From CAWDMN01 sp963803155 (GTDB lineage Bacteria; Acidobacteriota; Terriglobia; Versatilivoradales; Versatilivoraceae), in assembly GCA_963803155.1 (NCBI GenBank), contig CAWDMN010000031.1, forward strand, positions 1 through 64,000: a DNA stretch of 64,000 nucleotides, in the 5' to 3' direction. Of the stretch, positions 17,012 to 26,471 are shown piece by piece; positions within the stretch are counted from its first letter, which is position 1, and every line of letters begins with the position of its first letter. Below the pieces are notes generated by a model. It worked only from the letters and a program-made list of their open reading frames with translations. It had not been told where the DNA came from and did no database searches. The position numbers were made by a program, and so were the translations under genes.

Positions 17012-19015
17012 ATGTCGAGAATCGGCGTATTCACCTGCTGGTGCGGCGAAAACATAGCCCGAAACGTCAAAGTGGACGAAGTGACTGAATTGGCCCGTCA
17101 GATCCGCGGCGTTCATTGTGCGGTTAACTACAAATATATGTGTTCCGATCCCGGACAAACCATGATCCGAGACAAGATCGTTTCCGAGAAATTGGACGGC
17201 TTGGTTGTGGCGTCCTGTTCTCCGCACATGCACATGAAAACTTTTCGGAAGGCGGCCCAGCTAGCTGGATTGAATCCGTATCTGGTGGAGATGGCCAACA
17301 TCCGGGAACATTGCTCTTGGGTGCATCACAATAAAGAGGAAGCCACTACGAAAGCGCTCGATTTGATCCGGATGGCCGTGGAAAAAGTTCGGCGCAATAA
17401 TCCTCTCGATCCGATTCGTGTGCCCGTAACCAAGCGGGCACTGGTAATCGGCGGAGGAGTAGCGGGAATTCAGGCGGCTTTGGATATTGCCGATGCTGGA
17501 CATGAGGTGGTGATGGTGGAACGGGAGCCTTCCATCGGCGGAAAGATGGCAGGCCTTTCCGAGACTTTCCCCACGCTGGATTGTTCGCAATGTATTTTGA
17601 CTCCACGCATGGTGGAAGTTGGCCAACACCCCAATATCAAGTTATATAGCTACTCTGAGGTGGAAGGGGTGGAAGGGTACGTCGGCAACTTTAAGGTTAC
17701 CATCCGTCAAAAGGCCCGCTACGTCGATGTCAAAAAATGCACGGGCTGCGGGGAGTGCTGGAATTCCTGTCCGTTGAAGAAGAATTTGAGTGAGTTTGAT
17801 TTCGGAATGGGATATCGCCGCGCCATCTATATTCCCTTCCCACAGGCGGTGCCGGCCCGGCCAGTCATTGATAAAAATACTTGCACCAGGCTCAAAAAGG
17901 GCAGCGGTTGTGGCCTTTGCGAAAAGAAATGCGCGGCTCAAGCCATTATGTTTCACGATACGGACAAAACCGTGGTTGAAGATGTGGGCGCCATCATTGT
18001 GGCCACGGGATACCAGCTCTATAAAATCGATCAGCGGCAGAATGAGGAAGGGCTCAAAGGGTACGGGGAATACGGATATGGCCGATATAAAGATGTCATC
18101 GATTCACTCCAGTTTGAGAGAATCGTCTCCGCATCCGGTCCGACATCAGGAGTGATCAAGCGTCCTTCCGACGGCAAAGAGCCTAAGACAGTTGTTTTTG
18201 TCAGCTGCGTGGGATCACGGGACAACGCGAAGGGAATATCCTACTGTTCCAAGATTTGTTGTATGTACACCGCCAAACATACCATGCTCTACAAGCACAA
18301 GGTTCACGACGGCGAGACCCACGTTTTTTACATGGATATCCGGTCCGGGGGTAAGAATTATGACGAATTCGTCCGGAGGGCCATTGAACAAGACCACGCT
18401 CATTATCATCGGGGTCGTGTTTCCAAGATTACCGAGGAAAATGGCAAATTGATTGTCCGTGGCGCTGACACTCTGGCAGGTGTACCCGTCACTATAGAGG
18501 CAGACATGGTAGTGCTGGCCTCTGCCATGCGTCCGGCGGATGGAGTGGAATCGCTGGCACAAAAGCTGGGAGTGGGTTACGACGAGTTCGGATTCCTTTC
18601 AGAATCGCATCCCAAATTGCGGCCGGTGGAAACCAATTCAGCGGGGGTCTTCATCTGTGGCGCCTGCCATGCCCCCAAAGATATTCCGGAAGCGGTCGCC
18701 CAGGCCTCGGCCGCGGCTGGCAAAGTGGCGGTCATGTTCGGCCATTCTGAAATGACCCGTGAACCCGAGATTGCCCGGATAAATGAAAAGATTTGTGCCG
18801 CCTGCTTTACCTGCGTCCGGACCTGTCCATATCATGCAATTGAAAAGGCGGAAATTTTGGATCGTAAGGGTAATCTGATCAAACGAACGGCTCGTGTTAA
18901 TCCGGGCCTTTGCATGGGGTGCGGGACTTGCGTCGCCGTTTGTCCTTCCAAGAGCGCCGATCTGGAAGGCTTCAACGAACAACAGATCTATGCCGAGGTG
19001 GCCAGTTTGATTTAG
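17012..19015 (+). CDS. hdrA: Heterodisulfide reductase subunit A-like flavoprotein
   Basis: A 667-residue flavoprotein. The N-terminal HdrA domain (about 1-140) has cysteines in FTCWCG and ASCSPHMH. The FAD-binding GGGVAGIQAALD lies near residue 147, followed by the TLDCSQCILTPRM block. An inserted ferredoxin domain (about 240-310) carries CTGCGECWNSCP and a second cluster region. A C-terminal two-cluster ferredoxin domain (about 587-650) has CAACFTCVRTCP and CMGCGTCVAVCP. In characterised complexes the HdrA flavin is the electron-bifurcating site. Between FlxABCD and HdrBC it would split NADH electrons between ferredoxin and a disulfide. All domains look intact. Confidence 0.92.
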   Translation: MSRIGVFTCWCGENIARNVKVDEVTELARQIRGVHCAVNYKYMCSDPGQTMIRDKIVSEKLDGLVVASCSPHMHMKTFRKAAQLAGLNPYLVEMANIREHCSWVHHNKEEATTKALDLIRMAVEKVRRNNPLDPIRVPVTKRALVIGGGVAGIQAALDIADAGHEVVMVEREPSIGGKMAGLSETFPTLDCSQCILTPRMVEVGQHPNIKLYSYSEVEGVEGYVGNFKVTIRQKARYVDVKKCTGCGECWNSCPLKKNLSEFDFGMGYRRAIYIPFPQAVPARPVIDKNTCTRLKKGSGCGLCEKKCAAQAIMFHDTDKTVVEDVGAIIVATGYQLYKIDQRQNEEGLKGYGEYGYGRYKDVIDSLQFERIVSASGPTSGVIKRPSDGKEPKTVVFVSCVGSRDNAKGISYCSKICCMYTAKHTMLYKHKVHDGETHVFYMDIRSGGKNYDEFVRRAIEQDHAHYHRGRVSKITEENGKLIVRGADTLAGVPVTIEADMVVLASAMRPADGVESLAQKLGVGYDEFGFLSESHPKLRPVETNSAGVFICGACHAPKDIPEAVAQASAAAGKVAVMFGHSEMTREPEIARINEKICAACFTCVRTCPYHAIEKAEILDRKGNLIKRTARVNPGLCMGCGTCVAVCPSKSADLEGFNEQQIYAEVASLI

Positions 19016-19147
19016 GTGCCGGGTGTCAAATACCAAGGGAGAGTGATTAGCTGTCAGTCTCGATGCAATGCAACTGTTTATTGTATATCATCGAGTATCT
19101 AGCGATTATTGTCAGCGGCCCCATGCCGCAATATATGGAATAATTCA

Positions 19148-19591
19148 ATGAACGAAACTGCGACTTTTGAACCAAAAATTATCGCCTATGTCTGCAACTG
19201 GTGCACGTATCTGGGAGCGGATCTAGCCGGAACCAACCGACTGGAGTACCCCTCCAATGTGCGGATTGTGCGGCTCCCCTGCACCGGCCGAATCGATTTC
19301 AACCTGCTTATCAAAGCCTTGGAAATGGGAGCGGATGCGGTATTAGTCTCCGGCTGCCATCCGGGAGATTGCCATTACACCGCCGGCAACTATCATGCCC
19401 GCCGCCGGTGGATGCTCTTCCGCGAATTATTGAATACGCTGGGCATTGATATGAAACGGATCCACTTCACTTGGATCTCCGCCGCTGAAGGCAAGAAGTG
19501 GCAACAAATGATCTCGGAAATTACCGAACAAACGCGTCAAATGGGCCCCTACGAGGCTTACAAAAAAATCTGCGAGGCACCTGCATGCTAG
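19148..19591 (+). CDS. flxD: MvhD-like [2Fe-2S] adaptor, FlxD
   Basis: A 147-residue protein of the MvhD family. The cysteines in YVCNWCTYLGAD (about residues 15-26), RLPCTGRI (about 43-50) and SGCHPGDCHY (about 75-84) are those that bind the [2Fe-2S] cluster. In methanogens MvhD bridges hydrogenase to HdrA; in bacterial HdrABC-FlxABCD complexes FlxD does the same for the NADH-oxidising Flx module. The start ATG 19148 begins the conserved part but has only a weak ribosome-binding site. The stop overlaps flxC by 7 bases. Confidence 0.85.
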   Translation: MNETATFEPKIIAYVCNWCTYLGADLAGTNRLEYPSNVRIVRLPCTGRIDFNLLIKALEMGADAVLVSGCHPGDCHYTAGNYHARRRWMLFRELLNTLGIDMKRIHFTWISAAEGKKWQQMISEITEQTRQMGPYEAYKKICEAPAC

Positions 19592-20433
19592 TCGAAGAGC
19601 TCCGCCAATATTGCCGCGAATTGTTGGAATCCGGCCAGGTCAACGTAATCATCGGATATGGCCAGAATTCAGCCGCACGGCCTGCCTTTCCAGTATTTAT
19701 CACTTCGCCGGATGAGGTCAGCCGGCTGGTTTGGAATAATTTTTGTTTCAACAACCTGACGGTGTTTCTGAAGCGTAAAGAAATCCGGGCGCTGGGCAAA
19801 CCGGCCATCATTGTCAAAGGTTGCGACGAAAAAACATTGCTCGTCTTGGAGAAGGAATCACAACTTGAGCGGGATAAAATACATGTGATCGGCATGGCCT
19901 GCGATGGAGTGGGTGCGCCGCTGGAATCCAAATGCCAGTTCTGTGAAGTCCATCAGCCAAGGTTTGCGGATCGGATCATCGGAAAGGCAACGGCATCGAG
20001 TCCAGTCGATGCGGAGGCACGATTTGCCAGGCTCAACGAATTTCGCAATAAAACACAGGAAGAGCGCTGGAATTATTGGATGGAGGAGTTGAGCCGTTGC
20101 GTGAAATGCTATGCCTGCCGGCAGGTCTGTCCCTTGTGTTATTGCGAACAATGTATTGCCGACAAGAACCGGCCCACCTGCATTGACACTTCGCCTTCCC
20201 TCAAAGGAAACCTGGCTTGGCAAATCGCCCGGACCTTCCATCTGGCGGGACGCTGCATTGGATGCGGGGAATGCGTCCGCGCCTGTCCGGCTGGGATTAA
20301 TCTGGGGCTGCTCAATCAAACCCTCGGCCAGGCCGCCGAGGAACAATTTAATTATCGTCCTGGCATGGATACTGAAACCGAGCCCATCCTGGGGGCGTAC
20401 TCTACCGCTGACAAGGAGAATTTCATCCGGTGA
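19585..20433 (+). CDS. flxC: 4Fe-4S dicluster protein, FlxC-like
   Basis: A 282-residue iron-sulfur protein. Cysteine-rich motifs are CQFCEVH (about 113-119), CVKCYACRQVCPLCYCEQC (about 172-190) and CIGCGECVRACP (about 224-235), giving at least two [4Fe-4S] clusters. The N-terminal part resembles the beta-subunit-like fold of F420 hydrogenase/formate dehydrogenase relatives. ATG 19585 has GAGG at 7-base spacing and overlaps flxD (ATGCTAG). Position and cluster content match FlxC of HdrABC-FlxABCD complexes. It relays electrons within the Flx module. Confidence 0.8.
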   Translation: MLVEELRQYCRELLESGQVNVIIGYGQNSAARPAFPVFITSPDEVSRLVWNNFCFNNLTVFLKRKEIRALGKPAIIVKGCDEKTLLVLEKESQLERDKIHVIGMACDGVGAPLESKCQFCEVHQPRFADRIIGKATASSPVDAEARFARLNEFRNKTQEERWNYWMEELSRCVKCYACRQVCPLCYCEQCIADKNRPTCIDTSPSLKGNLAWQIARTFHLAGRCIGCGECVRACPAGINLGLLNQTLGQAAEEQFNYRPGMDTETEPILGAYSTADKENFIR

Positions 20434-21440
20434 GCGAAATAATTTCAAAAGACAATTTGTTGCGGCTCCTCAATGACTGGATTGCCGAAGGGAAGAAGGC
20501 CGCTGGACCGGTTCAGATCAAACCTGACATGGTTCATTATGCCTCCCTTCAAAAATCCGGGGAGTTGCTCTTGGATGGCTTTATTCATCCCTCCAATTCC
20601 ATAAAGGAATTCGTTTTCCCCAAACATGAAGTGCTGTATGGTTATCGGCTCAAAGGGAATGACGTCGAATTGCGGGAAATGGATCTGAAAGTGCCGGCGC
20701 AGTTGCTTATTGCCGCGCGTCCTTGCGATGCCGCTTCCCTGCCGATTCTGGACCCTGTCTTCAACTGGGATTTCAAGGATGAGTTTTTTAACCGGCGGCG
20801 CCAAGCCACTACAGTCGTCTCTTTGGCCTGCAAATCCCATGATGAGTATTGTTTTTGCACCTCGGTTGGCTTGGGACCCGCGGCTGTGCGAGGCTCCGAT
20901 GCGCTGCTAGTGGATTTGGGGAACGGCTCTTTTGAGGTTCGCACCGTTACCGATCGCGGTGCTTCCCTGTTTCAGAGGCGTCTGGAAAAAGCCGATCGCC
21001 CCGCGGATAACCCGCCAGGCCCCCCCGTCCGATTCGATCCACGACAAGTAGCCGAATATCTGAAGAGTCATTTTGAAGATCCTCTTTGGCAGGAGCAGAC
21101 GCTACGCTGCCTGGGGTGCGGTTCCTGCGCTTTCAGTTGCCCCACCTGCCACTGTTTCGATATCGTGGATGAAGGGAATGCGGCCGACGGATTCCGGCTT
21201 AAGAATTGGGATGCCTGCCAATTCCCTCTCTTTACGCAACATGCTTCTGGACATAACCCCCGCGCCAACCAACCGAATCGCCAGCGGCAGCGGATCTTTC
21301 ACAAGTTCCGCATTTACCCGGAAAAATTCGGGGAGGTGCTTTGCACCGGCTGTGGGAATTGCACCCGAAATTGTCCGGTGAACCTGGGAGTCCAAAGCGT
21401 TCTGGAAGCTATCTCCCAAAACGGCCAACTTTCTGCTTGA
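20430..21440 (+). CDS. flxB: 4Fe-4S protein, FlxB-like (anaerobic sulfite reductase A / sulfhydrogenase beta type)
   Basis: A 336-residue protein. The N-terminal two-thirds matches the sulfhydrogenase beta/AsrA family (ARPCDAASLPILDP, CKSHDEYCFCTSVG). The C-terminal third holds two [4Fe-4S] motifs, CLGCGSCAFSCPTCHCFD (about 227-244) and CTGCGNCTRNCP (about 307-318). It starts at GTG 20430, overlapping the flxC stop by 4 bases, with AAGGAG about 11 bases upstream. In the Flx module it connects the FAD/NAD subunit FlxA to the other iron-sulfur subunits. Confidence 0.82.
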   Translation: MSEIISKDNLLRLLNDWIAEGKKAAGPVQIKPDMVHYASLQKSGELLLDGFIHPSNSIKEFVFPKHEVLYGYRLKGNDVELREMDLKVPAQLLIAARPCDAASLPILDPVFNWDFKDEFFNRRRQATTVVSLACKSHDEYCFCTSVGLGPAAVRGSDALLVDLGNGSFEVRTVTDRGASLFQRRLEKADRPADNPPGPPVRFDPRQVAEYLKSHFEDPLWQEQTLRCLGCGSCAFSCPTCHCFDIVDEGNAADGFRLKNWDACQFPLFTQHASGHNPRANQPNRQRQRIFHKFRIYPEKFGEVLCTGCGNCTRNCPVNLGVQSVLEAISQNGQLSA

Positions 21441-21451
21441 GGTAAGGAACA

Positions 21452-22285
21452 GTGGAGAATATTTATCAGCCTGAATTAATGGAAGTGTTGGAAGTTCAAC
21501 GTCAGACGCCGGATGTAAAATCGGTTCGCATTCGCTTTAAGGATGAAAATAAAGCCCAGCGGTTTTCTTTTCGAGTGGGTCAATTTGGCATTTTTTCAGC
21601 CTTTGGAGCCGGCGAATCGGTTTTCAATATTTGCTCCAGTTCCACCTGGAAAAATTACCTGGAGTTTTGCTTTCGCAAAACGGGCAAGGTAACCGAAGCT
21701 TTCTGGCAAATTGAAGAAGGTGACACCATTGGTTTTCGCGGCCCGTATGGAAATAGTTATCCCATGGAGGAATGGGAAGGCAAGAACCTGATCTTTGTGG
21801 GCGGCGGCATCGCCATGCCGCCCATCCGGTGTGCCATTTGGTATGCGCTGGAAAATCGCGCTCGCTACGGCAATATTACCGTCGTTTACGGCGCTCGGAC
21901 GGTGGCTGATCTTGCCTTTGTAAATGAACTGGAAAAATGGACCGAATATGAGCGGGTGCGAGTAGTCAAATGTGTCGACCCGGGTGGTGAGACACCGGAC
22001 TGGAAGGGCGAAATCGGATTCGTGCCCACGGTGCTGGAAAGAGCTCATCTTCCGGCGGAAAACTCCGTAGCTTTGGTTATCGGTCCTCCCATCATGATCA
22101 AATTCACTCTTCCTGTATTGGAAAAAATGGGCCTTTCGGATCGGGACATTTACACCAGCCTCGAGAACCGCATGAAGTGTGGCGTCGGCAAATGCGGCCG
22201 CTGCAATGCCGGCCATGTCTATGTTTGCAAGGAAGGCCCGGTCTTCTCGATGGAGCAAGTAAAACAACTCCCCAACGATTATTGA
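21452..22285 (+). CDS. flxA: FAD/NAD(P)-binding reductase subunit, FlxA-like
   Basis: A 277-residue ferredoxin-NADP reductase-fold protein related to AsrB, HydG and dihydroorotate dehydrogenase PyrK. It has an FAD-binding barrel (FRVGQFGIFSAFGAGESVFNI, abbreviated by its key RVGQ and SVF residues), an NAD-binding domain (IFVGGGIAMPPIR near 110-122) and a C-terminal [2Fe-2S] site (MKCGVGKCGRCNAG and a later cysteine in YVCKEG). It starts at GTG 21452 after GGTAAGGA. It should oxidise NADH and feed electrons through FlxB/C/D to HdrA. It is the last gene of the operon. Confidence 0.87.
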   Translation: MENIYQPELMEVLEVQRQTPDVKSVRIRFKDENKAQRFSFRVGQFGIFSAFGAGESVFNICSSSTWKNYLEFCFRKTGKVTEAFWQIEEGDTIGFRGPYGNSYPMEEWEGKNLIFVGGGIAMPPIRCAIWYALENRARYGNITVVYGARTVADLAFVNELEKWTEYERVRVVKCVDPGGETPDWKGEIGFVPTVLERAHLPAENSVALVIGPPIMIKFTLPVLEKMGLSDRDIYTSLENRMKCGVGKCGRCNAGHVYVCKEGPVFSMEQVKQLPNDY

Positions 22286-22735
22286 TCCTCAAGCGGGGCG
22301 GCATTTTCTGCTACCTTATCCCATCCATCCGAACATTTTCGTGTCGCAATTTGCGCCGGGATTCTGGCCGATGCTTGCTGTTCCGATGGGCACAGAATCT
22401 TCTGACGGCCTCAAGGGAATGCCCTGCGTTCAGATGTTTCCAAAACGATGATAACCATAGGTCCGGATTTTCATTTGTCGAGAAACGCCAAGAAACGGCA
22501 GTTTGTTCTTTTAATATGCAGGCCCTTTCCCGAAATCACTTCGGATGCTTCATGAGCATGTTTGTCTTTTCTCGACACGGTGGGATATGCATGTCGGCCA
22601 CACGCATCTCTGATTGCCTCTCCCCAAGCTGAAAAGCTGTTTGCCGAGGGTTATGAAGTGTAATAACATTAAATAGCAGGAGGACGAAATTTTTCCTCCC
22701 TTATCAAATCGATCTCAATAAAGAGGAGCAAATGA
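22286..22735 (+). other. Intergenic region ahead of thiC
   Basis: A 450-base gap. I looked for a TPP riboswitch core (CTGAGA, ACCC, CTGGATAATGCCAG-like) and found none. A small hairpin, GGAGGA (22679-22684) with TCCTCC (22694-22699), lies just before the thiC ribosome-binding site AAGAGGAG (22721-22728). No terminator for the flx operon was obvious. Confidence 0.4.
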
Positions 22736-24100
22736 ATGCGGAAGGAATGGGTCCGATCACGCACTGGCGGCAATGTCACGCAGATGCACTTGGCGCGAAA
22801 AGGCATGATCACCGAAGAGATGAATTTTGTTGCTAAACGGGAACTTGTCGATCCCGAGCTGATCCGTTCGGAAATAGCCCGGGGACGAATGATCATCCCT
22901 GCCAATATCCACCACACCAATCTTGAACCCATTGCCATAGGTTTGGCTGCAAAATGCAAAATCAACGCCAATATCGGGAACTCCGCACTCAGTTCCACTA
23001 TAGAGACTGAATTGGAAAAAATGCGAATTTGTTTGAAATATGGCGCTGATACCGTAATGGATCTCTCGACAGGGGGCGACTTGAATCTGATCCGGGAAGC
23101 CATGATTCGTCAGTGCCCCATTCCGTTGGGAACGGTGCCGCTATATCAGGCAATGTACTTGGTGGAGAAGGCTGAAGACCTCACTCCTCGTCTGCTCCTT
23201 GATGTCATCGAAACCCAAGCCCGACAGGGTGTGGATTTCATGACGATTCATTGTGGATTGTTGCGGGAATTCCTGCCATTAGCAATCGACCGCGTGACGG
23301 GAATAGTCAGCCGCGGGGGGGCCATCATGGCTCAATGGATGCTCCATCACAAGCAGCAGAATCCGCTCTACGCTCATTTTGGGGAGATCTGCGAAATCTT
23401 CAAGAAATACGATGTGAGTTTCAGTTTGGGCGATGGATTGCGTCCAGGCTGTCTGGCCGACGCTAGCGATGCGGCCCAGTTTTCCGAACTGGAAGTGTTG
23501 GGGAAATTGACTCTGCAGGCATGGGAGCAAGATATTCAAGTCATGGTTGAAGGGCCGGGACACATCCCCTTCAACCAGATAGCCATGAATATGGAAAAAC
23601 AGCAACAGCTCTGTCACGAAGCTCCTTTTTATGTGTTGGGTCCGTTAGTCACCGATGTAGCGCCAGGCTACGATCATATTACCTCGGCAATTGGCGCAAC
23701 CATGGCAGCCGTTTCAGGTGCTTCTTTTCTTTGTTATGTGACGCCCAAAGAACATCTGGGGCTTCCCGATATTGAAGATGTCCGGCAGGGCATAATCGCT
23801 TATAAAATTGCGGCACATGCCGCGGATATTGCCCGCCAGCGCCCTGGAGCAAGAGATCGCGACGACTCCATCGCCAAAGCTCGCTTCAATTTCGATTGGG
23901 AAAGCCAGTTCACTTTGGCTCTTGACCCGGACCGTGCCCGTGAGATGCATGATGTGACTCTGCCGGAAGAATCCTATAAACATTCTCAATATTGTTCCAT
24001 GTGTGGTCCAAAGTTTTGTTCCATGAACCTGTCCAAAATGTTGAAGGGGGAAATGAAGGCGCCCTGCTCTCAAATTGGCCTCACCACGAAAAGGGACTAA
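22736..24100 (+). CDS. thiC: Phosphomethylpyrimidine synthase ThiC
   Basis: A 454-residue radical SAM enzyme that converts aminoimidazole ribotide to the HMP-phosphate pyrimidine of thiamine. Diagnostic segments are NANIGNSA (about 78-85), MDLSTGGD, GTVPLYQA, SRGGAI, SLGDGLRPG and EGPGHIP. The C-terminal cluster motif CSMCGPKFC (about 425-433) is of the CX2CX4C type that is special to ThiC. The length fits the short bacterial form without the extended N-terminal domain. Of two nearby ATGs only 22736 opens this frame, and it has AAGAGGAG at 7-base spacing. No other thiamine gene lies nearby. Confidence 0.96.
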   Translation: MRKEWVRSRTGGNVTQMHLARKGMITEEMNFVAKRELVDPELIRSEIARGRMIIPANIHHTNLEPIAIGLAAKCKINANIGNSALSSTIETELEKMRICLKYGADTVMDLSTGGDLNLIREAMIRQCPIPLGTVPLYQAMYLVEKAEDLTPRLLLDVIETQARQGVDFMTIHCGLLREFLPLAIDRVTGIVSRGGAIMAQWMLHHKQQNPLYAHFGEICEIFKKYDVSFSLGDGLRPGCLADASDAAQFSELEVLGKLTLQAWEQDIQVMVEGPGHIPFNQIAMNMEKQQQLCHEAPFYVLGPLVTDVAPGYDHITSAIGATMAAVSGASFLCYVTPKEHLGLPDIEDVRQGIIAYKIAAHAADIARQRPGARDRDDSIAKARFNFDWESQFTLALDPDRAREMHDVTLPEESYKHSQYCSMCGPKFCSMNLSKMLKGEMKAPCSQIGLTTKRD

Positions 24101-24956
24101 ACCTGGCTCAATGACGGCGTGAATCGAATCCGGGCCTGAAGGGGCTCATCCATCGGACAATGATATCCATCGATCATTGGATATCCGCATTCACGGCACG
24201 GCTAGGGATTCAAGAGTTTGATTATGATAGTCCAATTGCCCTCCGTAGCTAGGAGTAATCGATAGGATTGGGAAAATCATCTTGCGCACCCAGCGTCAGG
24301 GTATCCTAGCGGCAGTCATTGCCTTCAGACAAAGAAAGAAAATTTGCTGCCATTTTCTGCATTGTCTGATTCGAGCCAGGATTTCCCATCCCGTTCAATT
24401 ATCTGGGGGAGAGATAATTATCGCCAAATCAATTTTTTAAGTGTCGGCCAAGAACTCCGCCTTCGAGGAACAATTACAATTAATTGCGACAAAACCATCG
24501 TGTTGCAGTAGATATTTCAAAAGGGCGCTGAACTGCTCTACCTAGTCTACCTGCAGGATTTTCTGGCTCCCTGCCGGAATTTTTCCTATTCCAACGCCAG
24601 AAGGGCGGTACTGCATTCCCCCCAAATAGCGATTGAATTTCATCTTCTTCATGACATTTCCTTCATTTTCTTCATCAATCGGCGTCAGAGAAACCATTGA
24701 TGAAGCTTATTCCTCTTTTAATAAGGGCTCACTCTGTAAGGGGAAAAACACCCTTCTTTCACAAAAGAAACTTATAAAATTTTAGAAATATTGTCTGATG
24801 AATAAACACTAACCCGGATTTTTGATCAAGTCAGTGCCCAATGATTTTGATTTTCTGGGCGGTTTGTAGGTAAGAAATATGTCGATCCCCAATCAGAAGG
24901 ATGCTAAAGTCAACAGGCCGTAAAGCCGATGTTATGAAATTGGCGAAGCTTAATAG
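24101..24956. other. Intergenic region, no supported gene
   Basis: An 856-base gap after thiC. It is AT-rich towards the right end (24,700-24,830). No tRNA, terminator with a clear T run, or protein-coding frame with a ribosome-binding site was found on either strand. It may be decayed sequence or contain an RNA I cannot recognise. Confidence 0.4.
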
Positions 24957-24974
24957 TTGAGGCGGAATTCCAAG

Positions 24975-26468
24975 GTGAAGAGACTGATTTCTTCTCAATA
25001 TTCCTATCTTATCTTTTCCAGGGCGATCAGAGTCCTTTTGTTTATATGGTTTTCTCAGATCCTCCATGCTGATTTGATCCATTTGAAAAATGGCAAGCGA
25101 GTGGAGGCTGATAAAGTCTGGAACGAAGGAAACCAAATTTGTTATGAAAAAGATGGGAATGTTTTTCGCTTTTCTCAATCGATAGTCGAAAGAGTGGAAA
25201 AGACTGCTGTTTCTGCTTCCCTCAGCGGCAGAGAAGCGGAATCTCCCACCAGTCGGGATTCCCGGACTGAATTGGATAAGATCCCATCTTCATTTCACTT
25301 GAGTTCTGACAAGAACCTTTCCCCCAAGACTGGCATTGTTCAAAACGGAATAATCAATCAAAAAGAACTCGGGGAACTGGCAGCGGCCAGCCAGAACCAA
25401 TCCTCCGATCCTTCCTTGAAACACCATTATCTTGCGGCTCTGACCGAAGTCATCGAATTTCAGGTGGACCATGGAGACCAAAATGGAGCCATTGATAACC
25501 TGCGGCGATTTCTGGAATTAGAAAAGAACCATCTGCCAGCCGCGCTTATTCTCGCCTCTCTGTATCTCAAGCAAGGCCAATATCCTCAGTCTGAAAACTT
25601 GCTCGCTCAATTCCAAATAGCTAATGACCGCTCAGCTGAATTGCATTATCTTTTGGGAGCCACTTATTATTTTGAAGAAAAAAATGAACTGGCGGGTCTG
25701 GAATTGCGCCATTCCCTACAATTGGAATTCAATCCTGAAGTTCAGACTCTGTTGAAGAAAGTGGAAGGGGAAAACCGCGCGGAAAACAATTATCTTCAAG
25801 CGAATAGTCTTCATTTTGTTATCCGCTATGAAGGCACCGAAACCAATCAAAACTTGGGACGGGCAATCCTGGAGAGTTTGGAACGGTCTTATAATGATTT
25901 GGAAAGGGTGTTGAACTTTTCACCCCGTGAAAATATTGCCGTGGTCCTTTATCCCGACGAAGTATTCCAAGATATCACTCAGGCACCCCACTGGGCCGGA
26001 GCGTTGAATGATGGAAAAATTCGTCTTCCTCTCAAGGGGATCAGCCGAATGGATCACCGCCTGGAAATGATTTTGAAGCATGAGTTGACCCACTCCTTTA
26101 TCCGGATGAAAACCGGCGGGAATTGTCCGGTTTGGATGAATGAAGGATTGGCTCAATATTTTTCCGGGGCTTCAGCGCGCGCACTATTGCCTGCCTTTAA
26201 GCAGGCAGTGGCGCTGCAGCGGCTGCCGTTGCTAAAGCAACTGGAAGCACCCTTTGTTTCCCTTTCTTCCGGAGATGCGATCCTCGCCTATCAGCAATCA
26301 CTTCTAACCGTCGAGTTTATTGCGCAGGCCCACGGACTTGATTGTATCTTGCGTTTGCTAGATGAGTGCGCCAAATCTGGAGGTTTTGAGAATGCCCTGC
26401 AATCGGTGATGCAAAAAGATTACGTTCAGATGCAACAAGATTTGGTAACTTTCATCCAGCAAAGTTGA
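24975..26468 (+). CDS. Exported TPR protein with a gluzincin-type peptidase domain
   Basis: About 497 residues. An N-terminal hydrophobic export signal (RVLLFIWFSQILHA) is followed by a short beta domain (LIHLKNGKRVEADKVW), a linker rich in Ser/Glu, TPR-like helices (about residues 150-270) and a C-terminal metallopeptidase-like domain. That domain has KHELTHSF near residue 368, a HEXXH zinc motif, followed by WMNEGLAQYFSG, whose glutamate is the likely third ligand. This is the Peptidase_MA-like arrangement. A role in periplasmic protein turnover is inference. The start is uncertain: GTG 24975 (GAGGCGG upstream) is chosen; TTG 24957 is in frame. Confidence 0.8.
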   Translation: MKRLISSQYSYLIFSRAIRVLLFIWFSQILHADLIHLKNGKRVEADKVWNEGNQICYEKDGNVFRFSQSIVERVEKTAVSASLSGREAESPTSRDSRTELDKIPSSFHLSSDKNLSPKTGIVQNGIINQKELGELAAASQNQSSDPSLKHHYLAALTEVIEFQVDHGDQNGAIDNLRRFLELEKNHLPAALILASLYLKQGQYPQSENLLAQFQIANDRSAELHYLLGATYYFEEKNELAGLELRHSLQLEFNPEVQTLLKKVEGENRAENNYLQANSLHFVIRYEGTETNQNLGRAILESLERSYNDLERVLNFSPRENIAVVLYPDEVFQDITQAPHWAGALNDGKIRLPLKGISRMDHRLEMILKHELTHSFIRMKTGGNCPVWMNEGLAQYFSGASARALLPAFKQAVALQRLPLLKQLEAPFVSLSSGDAILAYQQSLLTVEFIAQAHGLDCILRLLDECAKSGGFENALQSVMQKDYVQMQQDLVTFIQQS

Positions 26469-26471
26469 ATC

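Noticed and set aside
22286..22735. Possible TPP riboswitch before thiC
   Set aside because: Such leaders are common for thiC, but I could not find the conserved TPP core; only a small GGAGGA/TCCTCC hairpin is present.
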